Shown piece by piece: positions 33,653 through 40,740 of a DNA stretch of 64,000 nucleotides. This DNA is from W11650 sp041844915 (GTDB lineage: Bacteria > Bacillota > Clostridia > Lachnospirales > Vallitaleaceae), in the NCBI GenBank assembly GCA_041844915.1, contig JBGZBY010000087.1, positions 39,253-103,252 of the forward strand, in the 5' to 3' direction. A program made the position numbers and the translations under genes. Position 1 is the stretch's first letter; every line of letters starts with the position of its first letter. The notes beneath the pieces were generated by a model. It saw only the letters and a program-made list of their open reading frames with translations, was not told where the DNA came from and did no database searches.

Positions 33653-35488
33653 ATGAGAGGAAAAACCCGAAAAAATAAGAATTTACTATGGCTTGTGCTG
33701 GCGCTTGTATTGTGCCTGACGCCGATTCAGATCAAGGCGCAGGAGCCGGAGAAGCCTTTGGCAGAAAAATATGCCTTGGATATGACTTTTCCTTTGGATG
33801 TGAAAAAATCAGATGACTCGATTTTGACCAACTCTTTTTATGAGTTTAAGGGATATGCCGGTCAGGGCAGCTTGCTTTTAACGGTTAGCAATGTGAGCGA
33901 CTTTCAACTGGCGGTAAACGGAAAAGAAATTGATACCTCGGCTTATCGCAAAAACGGCAGCTATCAGGTAGATATTTCCCATTTGACCAATAACACCAAA
34001 AATATTTTACAGGTTACCGGAGTGAAAGGCACTGCTGCCAAGCTACAGGTGCAGATTCCCTATCCGACCTTAGACATGACGAAGCTCCGTTCGGAGGTGC
34101 TGGACAAAAATATTATGACCTTGTTGGAGGACATTATAAAGGAAGAAATCGCGCAGGGCTCGACCGGCGGTCAGCTGGTTGTGGTAAAGGACGGCGCGCT
34201 GGTTAAAAATATGGCGTTTGGCTATATCAATAATTATTATCCGGATGGAAAGCCGATTCCGGTGGAGAAGAGGATAAAGGTAACGGATCAGACCCTATTT
34301 GATCTGGCAAGCAATACGAAGATGTACTCGGTTAACTATGCTCTGCAAAAGCTGGTAGCGGAAAAGAAAATTGCTATCAATGACCCGATCAGCAAATATT
34401 TTCCGGAATTTAAGGATGAGGCTGATGCGGCAATCAAGGGTAAGGATACCTTGACGATTCGCGAGCTTTTGGAGCATCAGGGTGGTTTTCCGGCAGATCC
34501 GCAGTATTTTAATGAAAATTATGATAAGGATGACGGGATTGCCAACGGGAAGAATGATCTTTTCTCACAGGAAAAGACTAAAACGATGGAAATGATTCTC
34601 AAAACTCCGCTGGCGTATGAGCCGGGCAGCAAAACGATGTATTCGGATGTGGACTACATGCTGCTGGGAATGCTTATTGAAAAGGTTAGCGGCAAGGATC
34701 TGGATACCTATATGAAAGAAGAAATCTACAGTTATATGGGTCTGGACAGAATTACCTTTTCGCCGCTGGAGCATGGCTTTTCTGTTCAAGAGATTGCTGC
34801 CAGCGAATTAAACGGCAATTCCAGAGATGGGGCGATCAGCTTTTCCAATAATCGTGTAGGCACTATTCAAGGAACTGTGCATGATGAAAAGGCGTATTAT
34901 TCCATGAAAGGCGTGAGCGGGCATGCCGGACTTTTTGCCAACGCTTTGCAATTGGCAAAGCTGGCTCAGGTCATGCTGAATGAAGGCGGCTATGGGAAAT
35001 ACGAATTTTGGGATAAGACCACGCAGGATCTGTTTGTAAAGCCCAAAGACAGTAATGCGACTTACGGCTTGGGCTGGCGCCGTGCAGGCGATAGGCTCTA
35101 TAGCTGGGCATTCTCCCCGATGGCAGATGCGGCAACGGTAGGACATACGGGATGGACGGGAACTCTGACGGTCATTGACCCAAAGGAGCAGATGGTAATC
35201 GTGCTGCTGACCAACAAGAAAAACAGTCCGGTCATCGACAATAAGAAAAATCCCAATAACTTCTTTGCTGATCGTTTTCTGATCAATCGCTATGGACTGG
35301 CTACAACTATGGTTTACCGTGCACTGACACCGGCAACAATGAAGCAGACAAAGGAGCTTTTAAATGAATTGGTATCCGGCAAGCAGTTATTGATTCGGGA
35401 AAGACCGGAAATTTATAAAAATCCGGCGGATGAAGCAGATCTGAAAGCCTTAGAGAAGATCCAAGAGAATTACCGGAAAAAGCAATAA
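33653..35488 (+). CDS. Secreted beta-lactamase-family serine hydrolase, AmiE-like (611 aa)
   Basis: Secreted (signal peptide about 1-30, LLWLVLALVLCLTPIQIKA) enzyme of the serine beta-lactamase/PBP4 fold (PF00144). The catalytic tetrad Ser220-X-X-Lys223 lies in LASNTKMYS, the Tyr motif is Y330-S-D in KTMYSDVDYM, and the third motif is H498-T-G in VGHTGWTGT. Residues 31-140 form an extra beta-rich domain. In Bacillus subtilis the MurNAc operon murQ-murR-murP continues with amiE, a member of this same fold acting as exo-N-acetylmuramyl-L-alanine amidase, so an AmiE-like role in releasing peptides from muropeptides is the best guess. NagZ and NamZ partners are absent here. Alternatives are a D,D-carboxypeptidase or esterase. 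Confidence 0.85.
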   Translation: MRGKTRKNKNLLWLVLALVLCLTPIQIKAQEPEKPLAEKYALDMTFPLDVKKSDDSILTNSFYEFKGYAGQGSLLLTVSNVSDFQLAVNGKEIDTSAYRKNGSYQVDISHLTNNTKNILQVTGVKGTAAKLQVQIPYPTLDMTKLRSEVLDKNIMTLLEDIIKEEIAQGSTGGQLVVVKDGALVKNMAFGYINNYYPDGKPIPVEKRIKVTDQTLFDLASNTKMYSVNYALQKLVAEKKIAINDPISKYFPEFKDEADAAIKGKDTLTIRELLEHQGGFPADPQYFNENYDKDDGIANGKNDLFSQEKTKTMEMILKTPLAYEPGSKTMYSDVDYMLLGMLIEKVSGKDLDTYMKEEIYSYMGLDRITFSPLEHGFSVQEIAASELNGNSRDGAISFSNNRVGTIQGTVHDEKAYYSMKGVSGHAGLFANALQLAKLAQVMLNEGGYGKYEFWDKTTQDLFVKPKDSNATYGLGWRRAGDRLYSWAFSPMADAATVGHTGWTGTLTVIDPKEQMVIVLLTNKKNSPVIDNKKNPNNFFADRFLINRYGLATTMVYRALTPATMKQTKELLNELVSGKQLLIRERPEIYKNPADEADLKALEKIQENYRKKQ

Positions 35489-35524
35489 GCAGCCCGAAAG
35501 AATAAGCGGCTAAGAAATAAAAAG

Positions 35525-35620
35525 AAGTGCTGACCAAAATGACCGGCTTCCTTCCGGACAGGCAAGAGAAAGAATAAAAGCTTGTCGCATAGAGGGGAGT
35601 CGGCTGTCGGCACTTTTTTT
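35525..35620. terminator. Long-loop terminator or structured RNA after the serine hydrolase
   Basis: Arms AAGTGCTGAC (35525-35534) and GTCGGCACTT (35606-35615) pair with one wobble and run into seven T residues on the plus strand; the minus strand also ends in a T-rich run. The 70-base interior holds further pairings (CCGG/CCGG near 35540-35555 and GACAGGC/GCTTGTC). It may be a bidirectional terminator with a branched loop or a small structured RNA. Confidence 0.5.
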
Positions 35621-35700
35621 ATCTTGTCCATTTGGACACCTCCTTTTGATATTTTGTTACGGTTTGCAGACCTACTCTCATTATATCACAGGAGTTTTTT
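35621..35700 (-). promoter_or_regulatory. Minus-strand promoter and strong ribosome binding site
   Basis: Reading the minus strand: TATAAT near 35684-35679 with a weak TTCAAG 17 bases upstream, then AAAAGGAGGTG near 35649-35639 and an ATG at 35631 lying in the loop of a TGTCC-AAAT-GGACA hairpin. The frame opened is only about 53 codons, starts MDKIKKVPTADSPLCDK, and runs antisense through the structured element into the hydrolase 3' end. It may be a leader, a small protein gene or a gene remnant. Confidence 0.4.
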
Positions 35701-35979
35701 TACTTGAAGCTAAAGCTTTTTTCTCCCCCAGCACAGCTGAGGGTTTTTTGTTGCTAAAGCATACAAAAACAGCGTAACGGCTATAAAGCTGTTACGCTTA
35801 GACAGTCTGCCTCTTGTGGGTACATCATCTGGCAGGTTTTTACTTTATTTTTGAGAGCTTATTTTACAGCCGTTGTTCTTCTTTTGAGCAAAAGCCTTTT
35901 CCTAGGAAAAAGCCAGCCTGCTAGTGCGGCATGTGCTGGGAAAAGCGGTAATCACGCTTTATGCAAAGCCTTCACGGTA
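35701..35979. other. Intergenic region with several hairpins
   Basis: No gene seen. Hairpins: CCCCAGC/GCTGAGGG near 35738-35753 followed by TTTTTT, AGCGTAACGGC/GCTGTTACGCT at 35771-35781 and 35788-35798, and a weak CTGCC/GGCAG stem before TTTTT near 35808-35841. Between convergent genes these suit transcription termination from both sides. Confidence 0.4.
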
Positions 35980-36625
35980 TTATTTGTTTTCCACTTTTTC
36001 AATCCGATAGCCTCTGTTGGTCAGTGTTTTAAGCAGATCATCGTCGGCGATAGAATCTAGGCGGATAATAATTTCGCTTTCTTCTGGATTTTCTCCGGCA
36101 AAGTTAATGATATGCACAATATTATAATTTTTTTTCTTTTAACAGAGTACTGATGTCAGCCAGAGTACCGGGCTTGTCCTTTCCGATTAGGACGATGCGC
36201 GAGCCCTTGCCGCGGGCGCCTAAGATATCCAAGAAGGAAGCGATGATATCGTTTCGGGTAATGATGCCCTTGATGGCATAGCTTTTATCAATAACGGGAA
36301 TCATGTTGACATCACTTTCATTCATTAAAAGAGCAACCTGTTCGATGGACATATCTTCGGTGCAGGTTACAACATTTTTATCCATGATATCGGCTACTTT
36401 GGTTTTATCCAAAATATAGTTTAATTCATATACGCTAAGGGAAGTGGCTTTGGATGGCGAAACCTCGCTGAGCAGGGTTTCAGTTACCATACCGACAAGC
36501 TTGCCTTTATCAACTACCGGAAGCTGGCGAACCGATTGCTCGCGCATCAGTTTAAAGGCCAGAGAAATAGAAGCTTCGGGAAAAACAGAAACAATATTGC
36601 GATTCATTTTTGCAGTAATATACAT
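35980..36625 (-). CDS. CBS-CBS-ACT (AcuB-like) protein, frameshifted at an A8 tract
   Basis: Two tandem CBS domains (MYITAKMNRNIVSVFPEASI to about residue 125; IMDKNVVTCTEDMSIEQVAL as second start), which usually bind adenine nucleotides, lead into an ACT domain opening GSRIVLIGKDKPGTLADIST. Start is ATG 36625, five bases behind AAAGGAGG. In the given frame translation stops at 36122 right after LLKEKKL, inside an A8 run (minus strand; plus 36128-36135). With seven A residues the frame would continue as KNYNIVHIINFAGENPEESE and end at 35980 with GYRIEKVENK, restoring a whole ACT domain of the AcuB type. So the gene is either a real +1 mutation, a slippage-controlled gene, or a sequencing error. 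Related AcuB proteins are linked to acetoin metabolism, but nothing nearby supports that. Confidence 0.8.
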
Positions 36626-36700
36626 AAATACCTCCTTTATATCAAGCGCCATGGGTGTCCTTATCAGTTGCTTTAAGTTTATGTTAAAAGCAGGGACGGA

Positions 36701-37000
36701 TTATGCAAAGTGAGTATGCTTTGTTTTCCATTGCTTTAATTTGATATTCAGCCAAAAGCCGTAGATACCAAGGGTAACGATAGTCAAAAGCAGCCATTTA
36801 ATCCAATTGCCGAAAAGCTGGATTGCTGTCCCGTCAAAGGTAAGCCGTCTGCCGTCAATTACGGTATGCTTTACTTCCCAAGAATAGACCATGCAGATTG
36901 CCCAAGGGGCGCAAATGCCAAGGGTTAAGACTGTGACTAGGGTGCCTAGGATTCTCCAGCCGATCAGCTGAAATAAACCGCCATCAAAATAAGATTGCAT
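36701..37000 (-). CDS. Small DUF898-family membrane protein (99 aa)
   Basis: Integral membrane protein with two hydrophobic segments, LIGWRILGTLVTVLTLGICAPWAIC-like at about residues 12-36 and WIKWLLLTIVTLGIYGFWL at about 67-86, joined by a polar loop VKHTVIDGRRLTFDGTA. The two halves look like each other (TLGICAPWA and TLGIYGFWL), the pattern of DUF898/YjgN proteins, of which this is a short version. AAGGAGGACAATTC precedes ATG 37000, and a TATAAT box lies at about 37040 on the minus strand. Function unknown. Confidence 0.75.
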   Translation of the reverse strand: MQSYFDGGLFQLIGWRILGTLVTVLTLGICAPWAICMVYSWEVKHTVIDGRRLTFDGTAIQLFGNWIKWLLLTIVTLGIYGFWLNIKLKQWKTKHTHFA

Positions 37001-37212
37001 GAATTGTCCTCCTTAAATCGTCAGTGTTTTTGCCTATATTATACAATATTTTTATGGAAATGAATAGCTGAATTTTAGGGATTTTGTTTAAAAAATTAAT
37101 CAGGAGAGGGGATGGAGATTTTTGGGAAATGGCTTTGGGCTTGCTTTTCAAGCAGTTGAGTATACAAGAACTAGCGCTTGAAAAGGATTTTCCAAAAAAA
37201 ATGAAAAAAAGC

Positions 37213-37241
37213 TTGCCAAAAAGCAGAAGTTCTGATATTAT
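37213..37241 (+). promoter_or_regulatory. Promoter of tRNA-Val
   Basis: TTGCCA (37213-37218), 17-bp spacer, TATTAT (37236-37241). The predicted start lies a few bases before the tRNA. Confidence 0.65.
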
Positions 37242-37250
37242 AATTCAAGC

Positions 37251-37323
37251 GGGCGGTTAACTCAGCTGGTAGAGTGTCACCTTGACATGGTGGAAGTCGC
37301 AGGTTCGAGTCCTGTACCACCCA
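37251..37323 (+). tRNA. tRNA-Val (anticodon GAC)
   Basis: A 73-base cloverleaf: acceptor GGGCGGT with ACCACCC, D stem ACTC/GAGT, anticodon stem TCACC/GGTGG around TTGACAT (anticodon GAC), T arm GCAGG-TTCGAGT-CCTGT and discriminator A. CCA is not encoded. The acceptor contains a C4-A69 mismatch where the usual form would have C-G, and G-U pairs close the anticodon and T stems, so the tRNA looks slightly weakened. An own promoter precedes it and a strong terminator follows. Confidence 0.93.
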
Positions 37324-37327
37324 TTAG

Positions 37328-37360
37328 AAAAAACGAGCGGTAAATTTACGCTCGTTTTTT
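37328..37360 (+). terminator. Terminator after tRNA-Val
   Basis: AAAAAACGAGCG (37328-37339) pairs with CGCTCGTTTTTT (37349-37360), ending in six T residues. Confidence 0.92.
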
Positions 37361-37446
37361 GTGTCCTCAAATTTCTGCCGAAGCAGAAGTCGTACTTAGC
37401 CCCTATGGTATCCTCTTTCGGCCTCGTTGAAAATAATAAAAAGATA

Positions 37447-37475
37447 TTTACTTGCAGTCGGAAATTCGATATAAT
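37447..37475 (+). promoter_or_regulatory. Promoter of the GntR regulator gene
   Basis: TTTACT (37447-37452), 17-bp spacer, TATAAT (37470-37475). Confidence 0.6.
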
Positions 37476-37534
37476 GAAAAAAAGGTTAAGGGTTGGAGCG
37501 TAACGGTTGAACAGGTTAAGGAAGGTGATTGGGC

Positions 37535-38230
37535 GTGGCAGAGATACAAGTAGATTTGGATCATTATTTACCGCTTCGAGATATTGTGTTTCGGAATTTG
37601 AGGACAGCGATTTTAAGGGGGGATTTTCAGCCGGGAGAACGGTTAATGGAAAATCAACTTGCAGAGAGGATGGGAGTTAGTCGAACACCGATCAGAGAAG
37701 CGATTCGGAAGCTGGAGCTGGAAGGCCTGGTTGTTATGGTTCCTCGGAAAGGCGCCGAGGTGGCGAATATTACGGAAAAGGACATCAAGGATGTGCTGGA
37801 GGTTCGAGCGACATTGGAAGGGCTGGCAATTCGCCTTGCCTGTGAAAATATGAAGCCGGAGGACGTGAACCGGTTGACCTTAGTGAATGAAAAGTTTATG
37901 CAGGCGGTGAAATCTAAAAAAATGGAAAAGGTGCTGGAATGGGATATCGCCTTTCACGATATTATTTTTGAGGCTTCGGGAAATGATAAATTGATTCAAA
38001 TCCTAAACAATTTGCGTGAGCAAATTTATCGCTATCGAATGGAGTATATCTATCATATTGCCGATCACAGGCAATTGGTTACAGAGCATTTACAGATTGT
38101 GGACGCACTGAAAAAGAAAGAACAGGAACTGGCGACCTCTTTGGCCATTGCTCATGTTCAGGCACAGAAAAAATCAGTGATTGAATACACGAAAAAAAAT
38201 AAAGGCAGAAATAAGAAAAACGAATTATAG
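37535..38230 (+). CDS. GntR family transcriptional regulator, FCD subfamily
   Basis: Cytosolic repressor/activator. The winged-helix N-terminus (about residues 12-75) has ILRGDFQPGERLMENQLAER and MGVSRTPIREAIRKLELEGL, the GntR recognition helix, followed by MVPRKGAEV. The C-terminal FCD effector domain (about 85-215) contains the metal-ligand pattern with the Asp of WDIAFHDIIFEASGN and the His residues of VTEHLQIVDAL. GTG 37535 is preferred since AAGGAAGGTG ends about 7 bases upstream; TTG 37529 is the alternative. The end is Lys-rich. No metabolic operon is attached (the next gene is convergent), so the effector is unknown; FCD regulators commonly respond to organic or sugar acids. Confidence 0.88.
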   Translation: MAEIQVDLDHYLPLRDIVFRNLRTAILRGDFQPGERLMENQLAERMGVSRTPIREAIRKLELEGLVVMVPRKGAEVANITEKDIKDVLEVRATLEGLAIRLACENMKPEDVNRLTLVNEKFMQAVKSKKMEKVLEWDIAFHDIIFEASGNDKLIQILNNLREQIYRYRMEYIYHIADHRQLVTEHLQIVDALKKKEQELATSLAIAHVQAQKKSVIEYTKKNKGRNKKNEL

Positions 38231-38851
38231 CTTGGTTAAATGATTTAAAATTCTTTGCTTAGAGGCAGAGGTCATGTCCTTAGCCAATGCGATCAGCACG
38301 TCTAAAGCTTCGCGGTCCGATTCGGCCTGATACAGCTCGCCCAGCAGAAAATAGTGCTGGCAAATATCAGACTTGAGGCGAATCGCTTCCTCTAAGGCGG
38401 CAATCGCTTCGCTATTTTTTCCGTGTTGTTTCATCAAAGTTGCATATTCATAAAGAAAGTTCAAAAAAGCTTCATAGTTTTCTTCTGCCTGTGTGATGAC
38501 CGGCTGATTGGCAGTTCCAAAGGTCAGGCGCAGATCGGTGTTGCTCATATCATGAAAGGAGAGCATAGGCAGAGAAAGACTGTCATGAAGCTGTTTTTTT
38601 AATGCTTCATACTTTATTTTCGAAGCGGCGTCCAAAGCCAGATCGGGAAAGCTCAGGCAGGAGATATCAGGATGAAAATAAAGCTCGGCGGGGATATCCT
38701 TTTTTCGCACGACCAAGGACTGACGCTCTTTTCCCCAGAAGGCTTCCTTGTTGGCCTGATGTGCTTTTTGCCTTTTTTGAAGATTATGGTTCCAGATAAA
38801 TAAAAAGGTAAGGAATAAAATAAGAAAAGAAGGAAATCCAATATTGTTCAT
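38225..38851 (-). CDS. Membrane-anchored protein with TPR-like C-terminus, unknown (208 aa)
   Basis: ATG 38851 is chosen: AAAGGA lies about 8 bases upstream, while the 26 extra codons of the longer open frame run into a repeat element. A single N-terminal membrane segment (FPSFLILFLTFLFIW, residues 6-20) is followed by a basic stretch and a cytosolic or extracellular domain. The C-terminal 80 residues (NYEAFLNFLYEYATLMKQHG, EAIAALEEAIRLKSD, HYFLLGELYQAES) form two TPR-like helix pairs. The gene overlaps the 3' end of the convergent GntR gene by 6 bases. I do not recognise a named family. Confidence 0.7.
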   Translation of the reverse strand: MNNIGFPSFLILFLTFLFIWNHNLQKRQKAHQANKEAFWGKERQSLVVRKKDIPAELYFHPDISCLSFPDLALDAASKIKYEALKKQLHDSLSLPMLSFHDMSNTDLRLTFGTANQPVITQAEENYEAFLNFLYEYATLMKQHGKNSEAIAALEEAIRLKSDICQHYFLLGELYQAESDREALDVLIALAKDMTSASKQRILNHLTKL

Positions 38852-38865
38852 AAATATCCTTTCTA

Positions 38866-38976
38866 CAAGTATTCGCAAAATGCCCGTTTGCAGAGCGCGC
38901 GAGGCTTTTATGCTCATACTTGTTGGCAATCAAGTGATTCTGTCAATGGGTAAAAAGATTTTTCCCATTGACAGAA
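38866..38976 (+). repeat. Palindromic repeat element, copy 1
   Basis: CAAGTATTCGCAAAATGCCC onward to the TTCTGTCAATGGG...CCCATTGACAGAA inverted repeat. It matches copy 2 (39070-39181) over about 110 bases with only a few differences. Confidence 0.85.
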
Positions 38977-39031
38977 GTGCTTTCCTATTTTGTTAACGGA
39001 AAAATACCTTGGGAAAATATTTTAGGTAAAA

Positions 39032-39070
39032 GCCTCGATTGCTTCGCGCGCTGCGCTCCCGCAATCGAGC
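39032..39070. repeat. GC-rich hairpin between the two repeat copies
   Basis: CTCGATTGC and GCAATCGAG arms flank TTCGCGCGCTGCGCTCCC. The TAAAAGCCTCG just before it is complementary to CGAGGCTTTTA inside copy 1 (near 38900-38910), linking the units into a larger fold. Confidence 0.65.
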
Positions 39071-39191
39071 AAGTATTCGCAAAACGCCCCGCTTGCAGAG
39101 CGCGCGTAGCTTTTATGCTCATACTTGTCGGTAATCAAGTGATTCTGTCAATGGGTAAAAAGATTTTCCCCATTGACAGAATCACTTGATT
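39070..39191 (+). repeat. Palindromic repeat element, copy 2, with a perfect 23-bp hairpin
   Basis: Second copy of the element at 38866. It ends in an exact 23-bp inverted repeat (39133-39155 and 39169-39191, core AATCAAGTGATTCTGTCAAT) around a 13-base loop. Confidence 0.88.
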
Positions 39192-39265
39192 GTGCTTTTA
39201 TAGTATATAACAAAAAAGAGATTCTGTCAAAAGGAAGCTATAAAAAGGAGAGAAAGGAGATCGCT

Positions 39266-39364
39266 TTGTTTTACAGTAGAAAAGTTCAAAAGGCAATAGC
39301 AATTGGGGTTGCGGTCGTTATGGTATTGACGATTTTGCTGTCTATTTTTGCACCGTATTTTTGA
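39266..39364 (+). CDS. Small single-pass membrane protein, Prli42-like (32 aa)
   Basis: TTG 39266 lies five bases behind AAAGGAGA and opens a 32-codon frame: a basic N-terminus MFYSRKVQKA followed by one membrane segment IAIGVAVVMVLTILLSIFA and a short PYF tail. Size, charge and layout recall Prli42, the miniature membrane anchor of the stressosome in Listeria and relatives, though this kind of similarity is easily reached by chance in a 32-residue protein. The frame is open upstream into the repeat element, but only this start has a ribosome binding site. sbcD follows after 176 bases. Confidence 0.55.
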   Translation: MFYSRKVQKAIAIGVAVVMVLTILLSIFAPYF

Positions 39365-39540
39365 TTGCGGGGCGCAAGGAGAAGGGAGCACAGGCAAAAG
39401 CAAGGGCAGGCAGGAGGCCAAGCCAAAGCCCAAATGCGGAAGTAAATATTTAGGAATAGATATTTGCTTGCACCCGCAGGCGAGAAGGGGTAAGGCTCCG
39501 TGAGAAAGCGGACAAATTTAAAGAGGGAAAGGATTTGGCA

Positions 39541-40740
39541 ATGAAAATCATTCATACCGCCGACTGGCATTTGGGTAAACTTTTGGGAGGCGTTTATCTG
39601 CATGAGGATCAGGCTTTTGTCCTGCGGGAGTTCTACCGCTTGGTAGAGCGGGAAAGGCCGGATATTATCCTGCTGGCGGGGGATATTTTTGATCGTTCCT
39701 ATCCGCCAGTCGAGGCGGTTCGGCTATTGAATGAATGCTTTGAAAGGATTCTTTTGCAGCAGAAAATCCCCATGGTGGTCATTGCAGGCAATCATGATCA
39801 TGCGGAAAGACTGGATTTCGGAAGCGGGCTGATGGAGAAATCCGGTCTTTATTTACGGGCAAAGTTGGAGAGGGAGATCAAGCCGATCTCGTTTCGGGAT
39901 GCTTTTGGCGAATGGGATATTTATCCAATTCCCTTTGCCGATCCAGTATGGGTGAGAACTCTGTATGAGGATGAGAGCATTCGTACCGCGCAGGCGGCAA
40001 TGGACAGGATCTTGGCGCCGATCAATCAAAAAATTAGAGAGGAAAAGGCTTTGGCTGAGCAAAAGGCGTTGCCGCGCAAGCGCTATATTGCCGTAGCGCA
40101 TGGATTTTTTATCAGCGGAGCGGCGGCTGACGGCAGGGAATTAGAGGAATCCGATTCCGAGCGCCCGCTGTCAATCGGCGGCTCGGATCGCGTTTCGGCG
40201 GAAATATGGGAGGAATTTGATTATGTGGCTTTGGGGCATTTGCATAAGCCGCAGCAGGTAGGGAGAGAAAGCGTGCGCTACGCCGGCTCGCTTTTAAAAT
40301 ATTCTTTTTCCGAAGCGGAGCATAAGAAGTCGCTGGTTCTATTGGACTGGAAGGAAAAGCTGAATATTCAAACCGTAACCTTGCCGATAAAACGGGATTT
40401 GAGAATTGTGCGGGGGAGCTTGTCAGAGATTCTGGAGCAGGCCAGAAAGGAGCCGGCAAGCGAGGACTATATCATGGCGAGCCTTACGGATGAGGAAAAC
40501 TTGATCGACCCTATCAGCGATTTAAAGAGCGTATATCCCAACACCTTAGCGCTGGAATATCAAAGCAGAAGGCAGAGAGAGGGAAAGCAGGCCATGCAGA
40601 GCGGAGAAGAAATTGGCCGGAAGGATATTTGGCTGCTATTTTCGGAATTTTATGAGGACGTTACCGGAGAAAGGGCGGATGAAGAAGCGCTAAAGCGCTG
40701 GCAGCAGGACGGGGGGAAAAGCGGCAATGAAACCGATTAG
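39541..40740 (+). CDS. sbcD: Exonuclease SbcCD subunit D
   Basis: Mre11-type nuclease subunit that, with SbcC, cleaves hairpins and blocked DNA ends. ATG 39541 gives the expected start MKIIHTADWHLGKLLGG; AAAGG stands 8 bases upstream. Metallophosphoesterase motifs are intact: DWHLGK, LLAGDIFDRS, VIAGNHDHAERL, VAHGFF and ALGHLHKPQ. The usual C-terminal capping domain is present; 399 residues in all. The last 14 bases overlap sbcC. Active repair of palindromes is of interest beside the strongly palindromic element 350 bases upstream. Confidence 0.95.
   Translation: MKIIHTADWHLGKLLGGVYLHEDQAFVLREFYRLVERERPDIILLAGDIFDRSYPPVEAVRLLNECFERILLQQKIPMVVIAGNHDHAERLDFGSGLMEKSGLYLRAKLEREIKPISFRDAFGEWDIYPIPFADPVWVRTLYEDESIRTAQAAMDRILAPINQKIREEKALAEQKALPRKRYIAVAHGFFISGAAADGRELEESDSERPLSIGGSDRVSAEIWEEFDYVALGHLHKPQQVGRESVRYAGSLLKYSFSEAEHKKSLVLLDWKEKLNIQTVTLPIKRDLRIVRGSLSEILEQARKEPASEDYIMASLTDEENLIDPISDLKSVYPNTLALEYQSRRQREGKQAMQSGEEIGRKDIWLLFSEFYEDVTGERADEEALKRWQQDGGKSGNETD

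Noticed and set aside
36701..37000. DUF898 gene as a fragment of a larger membrane protein
   Set aside because: It has its own SD and promoter-like box, and no further homologous sequence lies on either side.
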